From Alphaproteobacteria bacterium (GTDB lineage: Bacteria; Pseudomonadota; Alphaproteobacteria; Thalassobaculales; Thalassobaculaceae), in contig JAJEAR010000054.1 of the NCBI GenBank assembly GCA_022822665.1, positions 60,442 through 124,441 on the forward strand: a stretch of DNA of 64,000 nucleotides. Reading direction: 5' to 3'. The notes beneath the pieces are model-generated. The model worked only from the letters and a program-made list of their open reading frames with translations. It did not search any database and was not told where the DNA came from. The position numbers and the translations under genes are program-made. Shown in pieces: positions 56,453-64,000 of this stretch. How positions within the stretch are numbered: position 1 is the first letter of the stretch; each line of letters begins with the position of its first letter.

Positions 56453-58243
56453 TCAGAACCGGTCCTCGGCGAGTGCCATCACCAGTGAACCACCACCGAT
56501 CACCGGACCGAGCAGGGCCGGAACGCGCGCGAGGTGGGTTTCGGCGAAATAACACGCGGTGGTGACCTTCGCCTCCAGGAAACCGGCATCCGCACCGGGC
56601 GCGGAAGCGAGGCGGCGCGCCTGCAGCATGCCGCGCGCGAGCATCCAGCCACCGGCGACCAGCCCCATCATCTCGAGGAACGGAGCCGCGGCCGCCGATG
56701 CCCGAGCCGGGTCGGCGGGGAAGGTCTCCACCAGCCAGGTCACGGCGTCGGACGTGGCATCGACCGCGGGCGACAGCCGGTCGCCGAACGAGGCGAGTTG
56801 CCGGTCCTCCTCACCGAGTTCCCCCGCCACGGCCCGCACCTCGTCAAGCAGGCGCCTGGCGGTCGCGCCACCGTCGCGCATGAGCTTGCGTCCGAGCAGG
56901 TCCATGGCCTGCACGCCGTTGGTCCCCTCGTAGATCGGCGTGATGCGCACGTCGCGGTAGTGCTGGCCGACCCCGGTTTCCTCCATGAACCCCATGCCGC
57001 CGTGCACCTGGATCGCGGTCGAGGTGATCGCGGTCCCGACATCGGTGCACCAGGCCTTGACCACCGGGATCATCAGGTCGACCATTTCCTGGCTGCGCGC
57101 ACGCTCCACCGGCTCCTCGAGCCGGATCGCGCGGTCGAGTTCGGCCGACACCTCGTAGCACAGGCCGCGCATCGCCTCGATCTGCGACTTCATGTCGAGC
57201 AGCATTCGGCGCACGTCTGGATGGTGAATGATCGGGGCGGCATCGTCCGCCCCCTGCACCGGCCGGCCCTGGACCCGTTCCCTGGCATAGTCGACCGCCT
57301 GCTGGTACGCGCGTTCGGCAACGGCAAGCCCCTGCAGCCCGACCGCCATCCGCGCGTTGTTCATCATCACGAACATGTACTCGATGCCACGGTTCTCCTC
57401 GCCGACCAGGTAGCCGACGGCGCCGCCGTTCTCGCCGTAGGACATCACGCAGGTCGGACTGGCGTGGATGCCGATCTTGTGTTCGATCGAGACCGGTCGC
57501 AGGTCGTTGCGCACGCCGGGGCGGCCGTCCGCTCCGACCAGGTATTTCGGCACGATGAACAGCGACAGGCCGCGGGTTCCCGGCGGGCCGTCCGGCGAGC
57601 GGGCGAGGACGAGATGGACGATGTTCTCCGTCATGTCGTGATCGCCCCAGGTGATGAAGATCTTCTGCCCGCGCAGCAGGTAGTGGTCGCCGTTGCGTTC
57701 GGACCGGGTGCGGATTGCCCCGAGGTCGGTGCCCGACTGCGGCTCGGTCATGTTCATGGTCCCGGTCCATTCGCCGGAGACCAGCCGGTCGAGGTAGAGA
57801 GCCTTCTGCTCGGGGCTCGCGTGCCGTTGCAGCGCGTCGATCGCCGCCTGGGTCAGCACCGGGCACAGCGAGAACGACAGGTTGGCCGCACTCCACATTT
57901 CCCACAGGGCGGTCGAGACGGTCCACGGAAGACCCTGGCCGCCGTGCTCGGGCGCGAAGGGAACACCGTTCCAGCCGGCGGCGGCCCAGGTCTGGTAGGC
58001 CTCGGCGAACCCGGCCACCGGCCGTACCACCCCGTTCTCGATCCGCGCGCCCTGCTGGTCGCCCGGCTGGTTGAGCGGCGCGAGCACCTCGGCCGAGAAC
58101 CGGCCGGCCTCTTCCAGAATCTGGTCGATCAGGTCCTGCTCGCCGGCGACCTCGAGCCCCGGCAGTCCGGCGAGACGTTCGAGGCCGACGACATGGTTCA
58201 GGACAAACCGCATATCAGCGAGGGGGGCGGTGTACGCGTTCAT
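56453..58243 (-). CDS. Acyl-CoA dehydrogenase (long form)
   Basis: 596 aa, the size of the extended AcdC/FadE-like dehydrogenases with an extra C-terminal domain. Starts YTAPLADMRFVLNHVVGLERLAGLPGL, typical of this branch. FAD/substrate motifs: GTMNMTEPQSGTDLGAIRTRSERNGDHYLLRGQKIFITWGDHD and ITSTAIQVHGGMGFMEETGVGQHYRDVRITPIYEGTNGVQAMDLLGRK (catalytic Glu in YEGTN region). Oxidises acyl-CoA to enoyl-CoA in beta-oxidation; chain length not predictable. No partner genes adjacent. Confidence 0.92.
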   Translation of the reverse strand: MNAYTAPLADMRFVLNHVVGLERLAGLPGLEVAGEQDLIDQILEEAGRFSAEVLAPLNQPGDQQGARIENGVVRPVAGFAEAYQTWAAAGWNGVPFAPEHGGQGLPWTVSTALWEMWSAANLSFSLCPVLTQAAIDALQRHASPEQKALYLDRLVSGEWTGTMNMTEPQSGTDLGAIRTRSERNGDHYLLRGQKIFITWGDHDMTENIVHLVLARSPDGPPGTRGLSLFIVPKYLVGADGRPGVRNDLRPVSIEHKIGIHASPTCVMSYGENGGAVGYLVGEENRGIEYMFVMMNNARMAVGLQGLAVAERAYQQAVDYARERVQGRPVQGADDAAPIIHHPDVRRMLLDMKSQIEAMRGLCYEVSAELDRAIRLEEPVERARSQEMVDLMIPVVKAWCTDVGTAITSTAIQVHGGMGFMEETGVGQHYRDVRITPIYEGTNGVQAMDLLGRKLMRDGGATARRLLDEVRAVAGELGEEDRQLASFGDRLSPAVDATSDAVTWLVETFPADPARASAAAAPFLEMMGLVAGGWMLARGMLQARRLASAPGADAGFLEAKVTTACYFAETHLARVPALLGPVIGGGSLVMALAEDRF

Positions 58244-58268
58244 CTGCGGTGCACTCCGGTATCGGGGT

Positions 58269-59474
58269 TCAGGAACGGGCCTCGTAGCCGTTCCGGCAGG
58301 CTTCGACCCAGCGCATCGTCAGGTCGATCATGTCCGGGTCGAGCGGACGGGCCTGGGAGGAGAACTTGACGATCACGAGTTCGCGCGCCCGGTCCACGAA
58401 CAGGTTCTGCCCGTGGACGCCGACGCCGAACAGCAGCGGTCCGCCGTCGTGCCGGACGTACCACTTGGAGCGGTAATGCATGGTGGCGCCGGGGAACATC
58501 GGCGCGAAACCGCCCGCGTTCCAGCCGTCGAGGTCCGCGCTCGAGGCGATGTCGTCGATCCACCCGGCGGAGACGACCTGCCCGCCATCGACGCGTCCGC
58601 CATCCACCACCAGCTGGCCGATCCGTGCGAGATCGCGCGCGGTCATGCACATTCCGCCGGCGGCGCGGGCCGCGCCGAGGCGGTCAACCGTCACGTAGGC
58701 GCATCGCCCGGCCCCCGCGGGCCGGAACAGCAGGCGGGCGAACAGGTCGGCGTAGCGCTCGCCGGCCAGGCGTTCGAACAGCAGTGCGAGCAGGTCGGTG
58801 TTGGGCGAGACGTAGTGGAAGCCGCGGCCGTGCGCCCCGTCGGCCGCGGTCAGGACACGGTAGAACGAGCGCAGGTCCGTCGGCGGATCCCCGGCCTCGA
58901 CCGGGTTCCAGTTGGTCGCCTTGCGATAGGCGACCATCTGCTCCGGCATGGCATCGTAGTCCTCGTCGAACGCGATGCCGGTTCGCATGTCGAGCAGGTG
59001 ACGGATGGTGGCGCCGCGATACGCGGTCTCGCGCAGCTCCGGCATCACCGCGTCCGCCGCGAGGCCGGTGTCGAGGACACCCCGGTCGACCAGGATGCCC
59101 GCCAGCAGGCCCAGCATGCTCTTCGAGACCGACATCAGGATGTGCGGCGCGCCGGCATCCATGCCGTTGGCGTAGGTCTCGAAGACGATCCTCCCGGACC
59201 GGGCGACGAGGAGCGCGTCGGTGGCGCTCGCCTCCAGGAACGCCCCGGTGGACCATGACCGGCCCGCCGCATCGGCAAAGACGATGGCATCGGGATCGAG
59301 TGCCGGGCCTGGTCCGAATGGCCGGACACCGGCCGGATCGTTGGCAATGTCGGCCGAGGGCACGATTTCGCGGACGTGGTGGAACGCCCAGGTGCTGAAC
59401 GGCGCCTCGCGCCAGTTGGCCAGGGTGACCTGCCGGTCGGGCGGCGGCGGAAACCCCTGCATGATGCCGGTCAC
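58269..59474 (-). CDS. Class C beta-lactamase-like serine hydrolase
   Basis: 401 aa from GTG 59474, which has GGGAG at good spacing and overlaps the oxidase stop (GTGA); ATG 59462 is an alternative. Serine motif SVSKSMLG (Ser nucleophile, Lys), Tyr in FHYVSPNTDLL as second motif. No signal peptide is evident, so probably a cytosolic esterase or amidase rather than a beta-lactamase. Coupled to an FAD-linked oxidase. A damaged partial copy of this locus lies at 48.7-48.9 kb. Confidence 0.88.
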   Translation of the reverse strand: MTGIMQGFPPPPDRQVTLANWREAPFSTWAFHHVREIVPSADIANDPAGVRPFGPGPALDPDAIVFADAAGRSWSTGAFLEASATDALLVARSGRIVFETYANGMDAGAPHILMSVSKSMLGLLAGILVDRGVLDTGLAADAVMPELRETAYRGATIRHLLDMRTGIAFDEDYDAMPEQMVAYRKATNWNPVEAGDPPTDLRSFYRVLTAADGAHGRGFHYVSPNTDLLALLFERLAGERYADLFARLLFRPAGAGRCAYVTVDRLGAARAAGGMCMTARDLARIGQLVVDGGRVDGGQVVSAGWIDDIASSADLDGWNAGGFAPMFPGATMHYRSKWYVRHDGGPLLFGVGVHGQNLFVDRARELVIVKFSSQARPLDPDMIDLTMRWVEACRNGYEARS

Positions 59475-60907
59475 AGCAACGCTCCCCTGTTCATGATGCC
59501 GTCGGGATCGAGTGCCGCCTTCAGGGTGCGCATGACGTCCATCGCGACCGGGCTCTTGTAGCGGCAAAGCTCGTCCCGCTTCAGTCGGCCGATCCCGTGT
59601 TCGGCGCTGATCGACCCGTCGTGGAGGTGGACCGCGTCGTGGACCGCCCGGTTGATCGCCTCGCGCTGCGCGATGAAGGCGGCGCGGTCGCCGCCGGCCG
59701 GCTCGACCACGTTGTAGTGCAGGTTTCCGTCGCCGGCATGGCCGAAGGCGGCCAGCCGGGCATCGGGCGCGACGGAACGCACAGCCTGCCAGGCGGCATC
59801 CCAGAACGAGGGAATGGCCGAGACCGGCACCGAGACATCGTGCTTGATGGACGCACCCTCGAGCTTCTCCGCCTCGCTGGCGTTCTCGCGCAGGGCCCAG
59901 ATCGCCCCGCGATGCCGGTCGGACTGCGCCACCACCGCGTCGAGAACCAGGTCGGCAGCAAAGGCTTCCTCGAGCAGGCGCTGGAACCGCTCGCGGAGAC
60001 CATCGTCAGCGCTCGCCGAGGAGACGAGTTCGAGCAGCACGTAGTGCGCGTACCGTTTCCCGAGCGGATCGGCGGTTCCCGGGATGTGGGCGAGCACCAG
60101 GTCGACCACGGCCCGGGAGACCAGCTCGAAGGTCTCGACGGCATCGCCGCTCTCGGCCCGCGCCCGTGCCAGCAGGTCGAGTGCGCTCGCGACGTTGGGG
60201 ACGGCGCACCACGCGGTGTGGATGGCGCGGGGACGGGGGAATAGCTTGAGGACCGCAGCGGTGATGATGCCGAGCGTCCCCTCGGCACCCATGAACAGGT
60301 GCTTGAGATCGTACCCGGTGTTGTCCTTGCGCAGCGCCGTCAGCCCGTCCCAGGTCCGCCCGTCCGGCAGCACCACCTCGAGCCCGAGCGCCAGTTCGCG
60401 CGCATTGCCGTAGCGCAGCACGCCGGTTCCGCCTGCGTTGGTCGACAGGTTGCCGCCGATCATGCAGCTGCCCTGGGCCGACAGGCTGAGCGGGAAGTAG
60501 CGGTCGACCTCGAGCGCGGCTTCCTGGATGCGCTGCAGCACGCACCCGGCCTCGACGGTCATGGTGAAGTTGGTGGCGTCGATCGCGCGAATGCGGTTCA
60601 TCCGCGCCAGCGAGAGCACGATGCCGTCACTGTCCCGCGGCGGGGTGGCGCCGCCGCACATGCCGGTGTTGCCGCCCTGCGGCGTGATCGGGATCCCCGC
60701 AGCGGCACACGCGGCCACCACCTCGGCCACCTCCCGGGTTTCCGCGGGTCGTACCAGCATGCGGGCCCGGCCCTGGAACTGTCCCCGCCAGTCCTCGAGG
60801 GACGGCTGCATGTCGTGCGGGTCGCTGGTCCAGCCCTGCGGGCCGACCGCGGCGCGCACGCGTTCGAGCGCTGCCTCAACCTGCATGGTGCGGGGCAGTT
60901 CGGCCAT
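59471..60907 (-). CDS. FAD-binding oxidase (GlcD/D-lactate dehydrogenase type)
   Basis: 478 aa from ATG 60907 preceded by GCGGAG. PCMH FAD-binding domain with PQGGNTGMCGGATP, CMIGGNLSTNAGGTGVLRYGNARELALGLEVVLPDG and KDNTGYDLKHLFMGAEGTLGIITAAVLKLFP; C-terminal FAD-linked oxidase domain with AFGHAGDGNLHYNV and EHGIGRLKRDEL. Members oxidise 2-hydroxy acids such as D-lactate, D-2-hydroxyglutarate or glycolate. Translationally coupled to a serine hydrolase, which may release its hydroxy-acid substrate. Confidence 0.9.
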   Translation of the reverse strand: MAELPRTMQVEAALERVRAAVGPQGWTSDPHDMQPSLEDWRGQFQGRARMLVRPAETREVAEVVAACAAAGIPITPQGGNTGMCGGATPPRDSDGIVLSLARMNRIRAIDATNFTMTVEAGCVLQRIQEAALEVDRYFPLSLSAQGSCMIGGNLSTNAGGTGVLRYGNARELALGLEVVLPDGRTWDGLTALRKDNTGYDLKHLFMGAEGTLGIITAAVLKLFPRPRAIHTAWCAVPNVASALDLLARARAESGDAVETFELVSRAVVDLVLAHIPGTADPLGKRYAHYVLLELVSSASADDGLRERFQRLLEEAFAADLVLDAVVAQSDRHRGAIWALRENASEAEKLEGASIKHDVSVPVSAIPSFWDAAWQAVRSVAPDARLAAFGHAGDGNLHYNVVEPAGGDRAAFIAQREAINRAVHDAVHLHDGSISAEHGIGRLKRDELCRYKSPVAMDVMRTLKAALDPDGIMNRGALL

Positions 60908-60979
60908 CGGGTCTCCGCCTGGTTCGCGCGCGCCTGAACGGTAGGGTTCATACCAGCCACGCACGCCACCGGGCAACGC

Positions 60980-61936
60980 TCAGCCGCCTGCCCGCGGTGC
61001 GGCGGCACGCCGCAGCCGGTCGTTGATCGCGCGGCCAAGCCCGGTCTCCGGGATCGGGGCGACGGCAATGGCGGAGGTCCCCGGCCGGTCAAGTTCACGC
61101 ATGAGCCGGAACAGGTTGGCCGCCGCCTCGACCAGGTCACCGGCCGGACTGAGATTGGCTGCTGCCTGGCCGTCCGGGGCCGGGCCGAACGCGAGGTAGG
61201 CCTCGCCCGGAGCGGGCGTGTCGATGCCGAGCCGCACCTCGCAGGCGGGCGCATAGTGGCTCGCCAGCATGCCCGGAGACACCGTCGGGCCTTCGGGCGC
61301 CGGGACCTGCAGGCCTCCGAGTACCGCCTCCAGCATCTCCAGCGTGATCGCGCCCGGCCGGCACAGCACCGGGACCTGACCCGAAATATCGAGAACCGTG
61401 GACTCGAGCCCGATGGCGCTGTCGCCGCCGTCAAGGATCATGGAGCAGTCGAGCCCTTCGTCCGCCACATGCTCCGCGCGGGTCGGGCTGGTTCGGCCCG
61501 AGCGGTTGGCGCTCGGCGCCGCCACCGGCCGGCCGGTTTTCCGCAGCAGCTCCTGCGCGAGCGGGTGAGCGGGGACCCGGAGCGCCACGGTGGACAGCCC
61601 GGCCGAAGCGAGCAGGGCGATCGGGCAGTCGGGAGTGCGTTCGACGATGATGGTGAGCGGGCCGGGCCAGAACCGGGCCGCGACCGACCGTGCGAGCCGG
61701 CCGAACCGCCCGAGCGCGAGAGCTGCGTCGACGGTGGCGATGTGCGAGATCAGGGGGTTGAACCGTGGCCGGCCCTTCGCCTCGAAGATCCGGGCGACCG
61801 CGGCCTCGCTGGTCGCATCCGCCCCCAGTCCGTACACGGTCTCGGTGGGGAAGGCGACCAGCCTGCCGGCACGAAGCTCGCGTGCGGCCAACGCCAGGGT
61901 GGCGGGGTTCGCGTGGTGGATAATGCCGTGCTGCAT
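60980..61936 (-). CDS. Threonylcarbamoyl-AMP synthase (Sua5/YwlC)
   Basis: 318 aa from ATG 61936. N-terminal YrdC domain with LRAGRLVAFPTETVYGLGADATSEAAVARIFEAKGRPRFNPLISHI and APSANRSGRTSPTRAEHV, followed by a linker and the C-terminal Sua5 domain (SPGMLASHYAPACEVRL). Makes the intermediate for t6A37 modification of ANN-decoding tRNAs. Divergent from the ParA-like gene. Confidence 0.93.
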   Translation of the reverse strand: MQHGIIHHANPATLALAARELRAGRLVAFPTETVYGLGADATSEAAVARIFEAKGRPRFNPLISHIATVDAALALGRFGRLARSVAARFWPGPLTIIVERTPDCPIALLASAGLSTVALRVPAHPLAQELLRKTGRPVAAPSANRSGRTSPTRAEHVADEGLDCSMILDGGDSAIGLESTVLDISGQVPVLCRPGAITLEMLEAVLGGLQVPAPEGPTVSPGMLASHYAPACEVRLGIDTPAPGEAYLAFGPAPDGQAAANLSPAGDLVEAAANLFRLMRELDRPGTSAIAVAPIPETGLGRAINDRLRRAAAPRAGG

Positions 61937-62060
61937 CCGGCTGCGCTTATCGGTCCGCACCGGCAAGGTCAACCATGCGTCGCCGGGTCGCCTGTTGCAC
62001 TGCAGCATGACGGTCGCGTATGCAGGTCCCGATCACACCGGCGCCACTGGGAGAACGATC

Positions 62061-62705
62061 GTGTCCGCATCGGTCATCACCATCGCGCAGGCCAAGGGCG
62101 GAGCCGGCAAGTCCTCGCTCGCCGCCCATCTTGCCGCGGCCTGTGCCGGCTCCGGGCACTCGGTGCTGTGCCTGGACCTCGATCCGCAGGCGAGCCTTGC
62201 GGCCTGGTGCGGGCGGCGGGACGACGTGCCGGCGCTTGCCGGGACCATCGCCCACGAGGTGATGTCAGGCTGGCGGATCGGCCAGCGGATCAGCGCTGCC
62301 GCCCGCGACCACGACCTGGTCCTGATCGACACGCCCGCACACGGAGAACTCGAGGCGCGACAGGCCATCCGCGCCGCCGACCTGGTACTGATCCCGGTGC
62401 AGCCGAGCCCGCTCGATGTCCAGGCGAGCACGACGACGGTCCGCCGGGTGTCGGATGCCCGCACCGGCGCCCTGGTGGTGCTCAACCGCGTTCCGGCGCG
62501 GGCGACGCTCACCCGGGACCTGCAGGCGGAACTCGCTGCGCTCGGGGTGCCGATCGCGCATGCCCGTATCGGCAACCGCATCGCCATCGCGTCATCACTC
62601 GTCGATGGCAGGGGCGTGACCGAGGCCGCTCCCCGTTCGCAGGCCGCGGCCGAGATCAGGGCGCTGGCCCAGGAGGTTCTCGGCGCGGTCCGGAAACCGG
62701 CCTAG
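62061..62705 (+). CDS. ParA/MinD-family ATPase
   Basis: 214 aa from GTG 62061, GGGAG 8 bp upstream. Deviant Walker A KGGAGKSS with Lys12 and Lys17, Walker A-prime LCLDLDPQASLAAW, and switch motif LVLIDTPAH. Size matches the short chromosomal/plasmid ParA homologues without N-terminal HTH. No parB or centromere-like repeats adjacent; could act alone as an orphan positioning ATPase. A broken transposase follows directly. Confidence 0.88.
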   Translation: MSASVITIAQAKGGAGKSSLAAHLAAACAGSGHSVLCLDLDPQASLAAWCGRRDDVPALAGTIAHEVMSGWRIGQRISAAARDHDLVLIDTPAHGELEARQAIRAADLVLIPVQPSPLDVQASTTTVRRVSDARTGALVVLNRVPARATLTRDLQAELAALGVPIAHARIGNRIAIASSLVDGRGVTEAAPRSQAAAEIRALAQEVLGAVRKPA

Positions 62706-62758
62706 TCCTACCCATGCCCCACAAGTGGTTCACGTGTAATGAGGGTGTCGTGTTTTTT

Positions 62759-64000
62759 TCACGTTTCCATTTCCAGCATGAGTTGGTGTCCGATGCACCA
62801 TTCAACGAGTGTGGCGTGTCCACGCCAGATCACCCTTGTTCCCGGGGGTGGTCCTCTGGTGCGATGGATATGTCCTCCGATCCGCGCCATCGTCAGCACG
62901 GCGGTGGCCAGGGTATCGGGAGGGGCGTAGCGCTGTCGTGCTGCGAAGGCCTTCAACGCCTTGATCTCGAGTTCGGAGAACAGGATATCGGGTGACAGTT
63001 CGGGGCGGTTGCGCCCGAGCAGCGTCATCAGGTGAATACGCCATGCGATGACCGGGTTGATGGCGACGGCCCGGGCGAGGCGGCCGGCCGGGCGGTTCTC
63101 GAGCTCTTCGACCCTGCATCCGGATTTCGGGATCCGGTGCCGGTCCTCGATCCGCCAGCACCGGGCGTCGTCCTCGACCGCCGTCCTGCAGTCCTCCAGG
63201 GTGTCGGCCGGAAGGGTGGTGAACAGCAGCCAGCGGATCGGGTCCGCATCGGCGGGCGCACGTTCCTCATCGACCATCACTGCCTGCAGCCGGATCGGCG
63301 GCTTGCCCTTGTGCTCAGGGCTCGTGGGTGCGGGTTCCACCGTCTGGCCACGCACCGGCAGTGTGGCGCTCCGCGCCCGGCCTTCTCGGGGCGCCTGCTT
63401 CGCCTGGGCCGCGGGGTCAGCCGGTCGACGGCAACGATCATGGTGCCGAGGACCGGAGCCGCCTGCAGGGCCTCCAGCACCGGGTTCGCCGGGCCTGTGG
63501 TGCCGGACGCATCGACAGCGGCCACCTTGCGGATCTTCTTGCCGCGCACCAGGATATCGGCGTCCGGTTGCGCCTCGAAGACCTCGAACGCGTCCGCCTC
63601 CCGATCCATCACGCACACCATCCGGCAGGTCGCGGCCCAGCGCGGCACAGGTCCGGCACCCCTCGAGCCAGCGTCCGGTCCTGCTCTCTTCAGGCGTCTT
63701 CTCTTCGAACGTCTCCTTCTCGTCCTGTGCCGGCGGTGGTCAAAGCGGGCCCCGACACCCCCGGCGGCAGGCCGCTCGGGGTCACCGCCAGTGTCGAATG
63801 CAGATGCAGGCCCCGCGCGATGGCGCCGGTCTGGTTGGAGCCGATGACCCCCAGCCCCGCGCAGCCCGGACGCGATGCAAAGTTCAGGTCGGTGCCGTCC
63901 TGGATGCACAGCGCCACCGGCTCGGCCCGCATGCGCTCCGGCGTGCGGGCACGGTGCGGCGCCAGGATGGCCGCCGGCGTCACGGCAGTCTTCTCGGGCT
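62759..64000 (-). pseudogene. IS4-family (Tn5-like) transposase, frameshifted, cut by window edge
   Basis: Minus strand, N-terminus outside the window. Read across frames: AEPVALCIQDGTDLNFASRPGCAGLGVIGSNQTGAIARGLHLHSTLAV (about 63920-63780), then VMDREADAFEVFEAQPDADILVRGKKIRKVA in a second frame, then from about 63430 down WLLFTTLPADTLEDCRTAVEDDARCWRIEDRHRIPKSGCRVEELENR and a Tn5-like C-terminal domain to the stop at 62759. Two frameshifts (near 63700 and 63430). Of the YREK motif only Glu and Lys are evident. Element ends were not identified. Confidence 0.8.

Overview
The window looks like a chromosome segment of a free-living or host-associated alphaproteobacterium, probably Rhodospirillales-like. 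This rests on strong G/C preference at third codon positions, the order hflK-hflC-DUF2065-Deg protease next to serB/miaA/ilvBH, the mreBCD-mrdA-rodA block, a DUF1489 gene, an sdhCDAB operon and a B12-dependent ribonucleotide reductase. The assignment is inference from gene content; there is no rRNA in the window.

Region 1 (1-14.3 kb) is dense conserved core on the + strand: membrane-protease regulators HflKC, a periplasmic Deg protease, a rhodanese, serB (opposite strand), tRNA modification (miaA), branched-chain amino-acid synthesis (ilvBH) and the rod-shape/elongasome operon mreBCD-mrdA-rodA, ending at tRNA-Lys(CTT).

Region 2 (14.3-17.1 kb) lies between tRNA-Lys and tRNA-Gly. It holds a PhyH-type dioxygenase, a long non-coding stretch, a Fic-family remnant that has lost its catalytic core, and a degenerate copy of the tRNA-Lys 3' half. 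Together these suggest the scar of an integrated element.

Region 3 (17-34 kb) mixes core and accessory metabolism: a TauD-type dioxygenase convergent with a ThDP enzyme, sdhCDAB, acetyl-CoA synthetase, an IlvD/Edd dehydratase, a ketopantoate-reductase-like protein, a biotin-dependent carboxylase alpha subunit, YedK/HMCES and NrdJ.

Region 4 (34-48 kb) is an accessory catabolic island: a second ketopantoate-reductase-like gene, a second TauD/ThDP-enzyme pair, a short-chain dehydrogenase, carboxymuconolactone-decarboxylase-like proteins, two DMT exporters, an enolase-superfamily enzyme, a 2-hydroxyacid dehydrogenase and an M20 amidohydrolase. It contains a 1.85-kb tandem segmental duplication in which one exporter survives in each copy while the other duplicated genes are decaying. 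No known pathway can be assigned to the set.

Region 5 (48-56 kb) has a ParD/ParE module with a frameshifted toxin, a chimeric gene fragment derived from the two-gene locus at 58-61 kb, diacylglycerol kinase divergent from an LpxH-like phosphoesterase/glycosyltransferase pair, a TcuA-like flavoprotein, a DUF985 cupin and the decayed C-terminal half of a large serine recombinase.

Region 6 (56-64 kb) holds an acyl-CoA dehydrogenase, a serine hydrolase coupled to an FAD-linked oxidase, the threonylcarbamoyl-AMP synthase Sua5, a ParA-like ATPase and a broken IS4/Tn5-type transposase cut by the window edge.

The clearest overall signal is repeated genome decay: a Fic remnant, a tRNA scar, a truncated antitoxin, a frameshifted toxin, a recombinase relic, a broken IS, a chimeric fragment and a partly dead tandem duplication. 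I did not find a convincing complete new defence or mobile system. The best candidates for new biology are the twice-occurring TauD + ThDP-enzyme pairing and the duplicated SDR-CMD-exporter unit.
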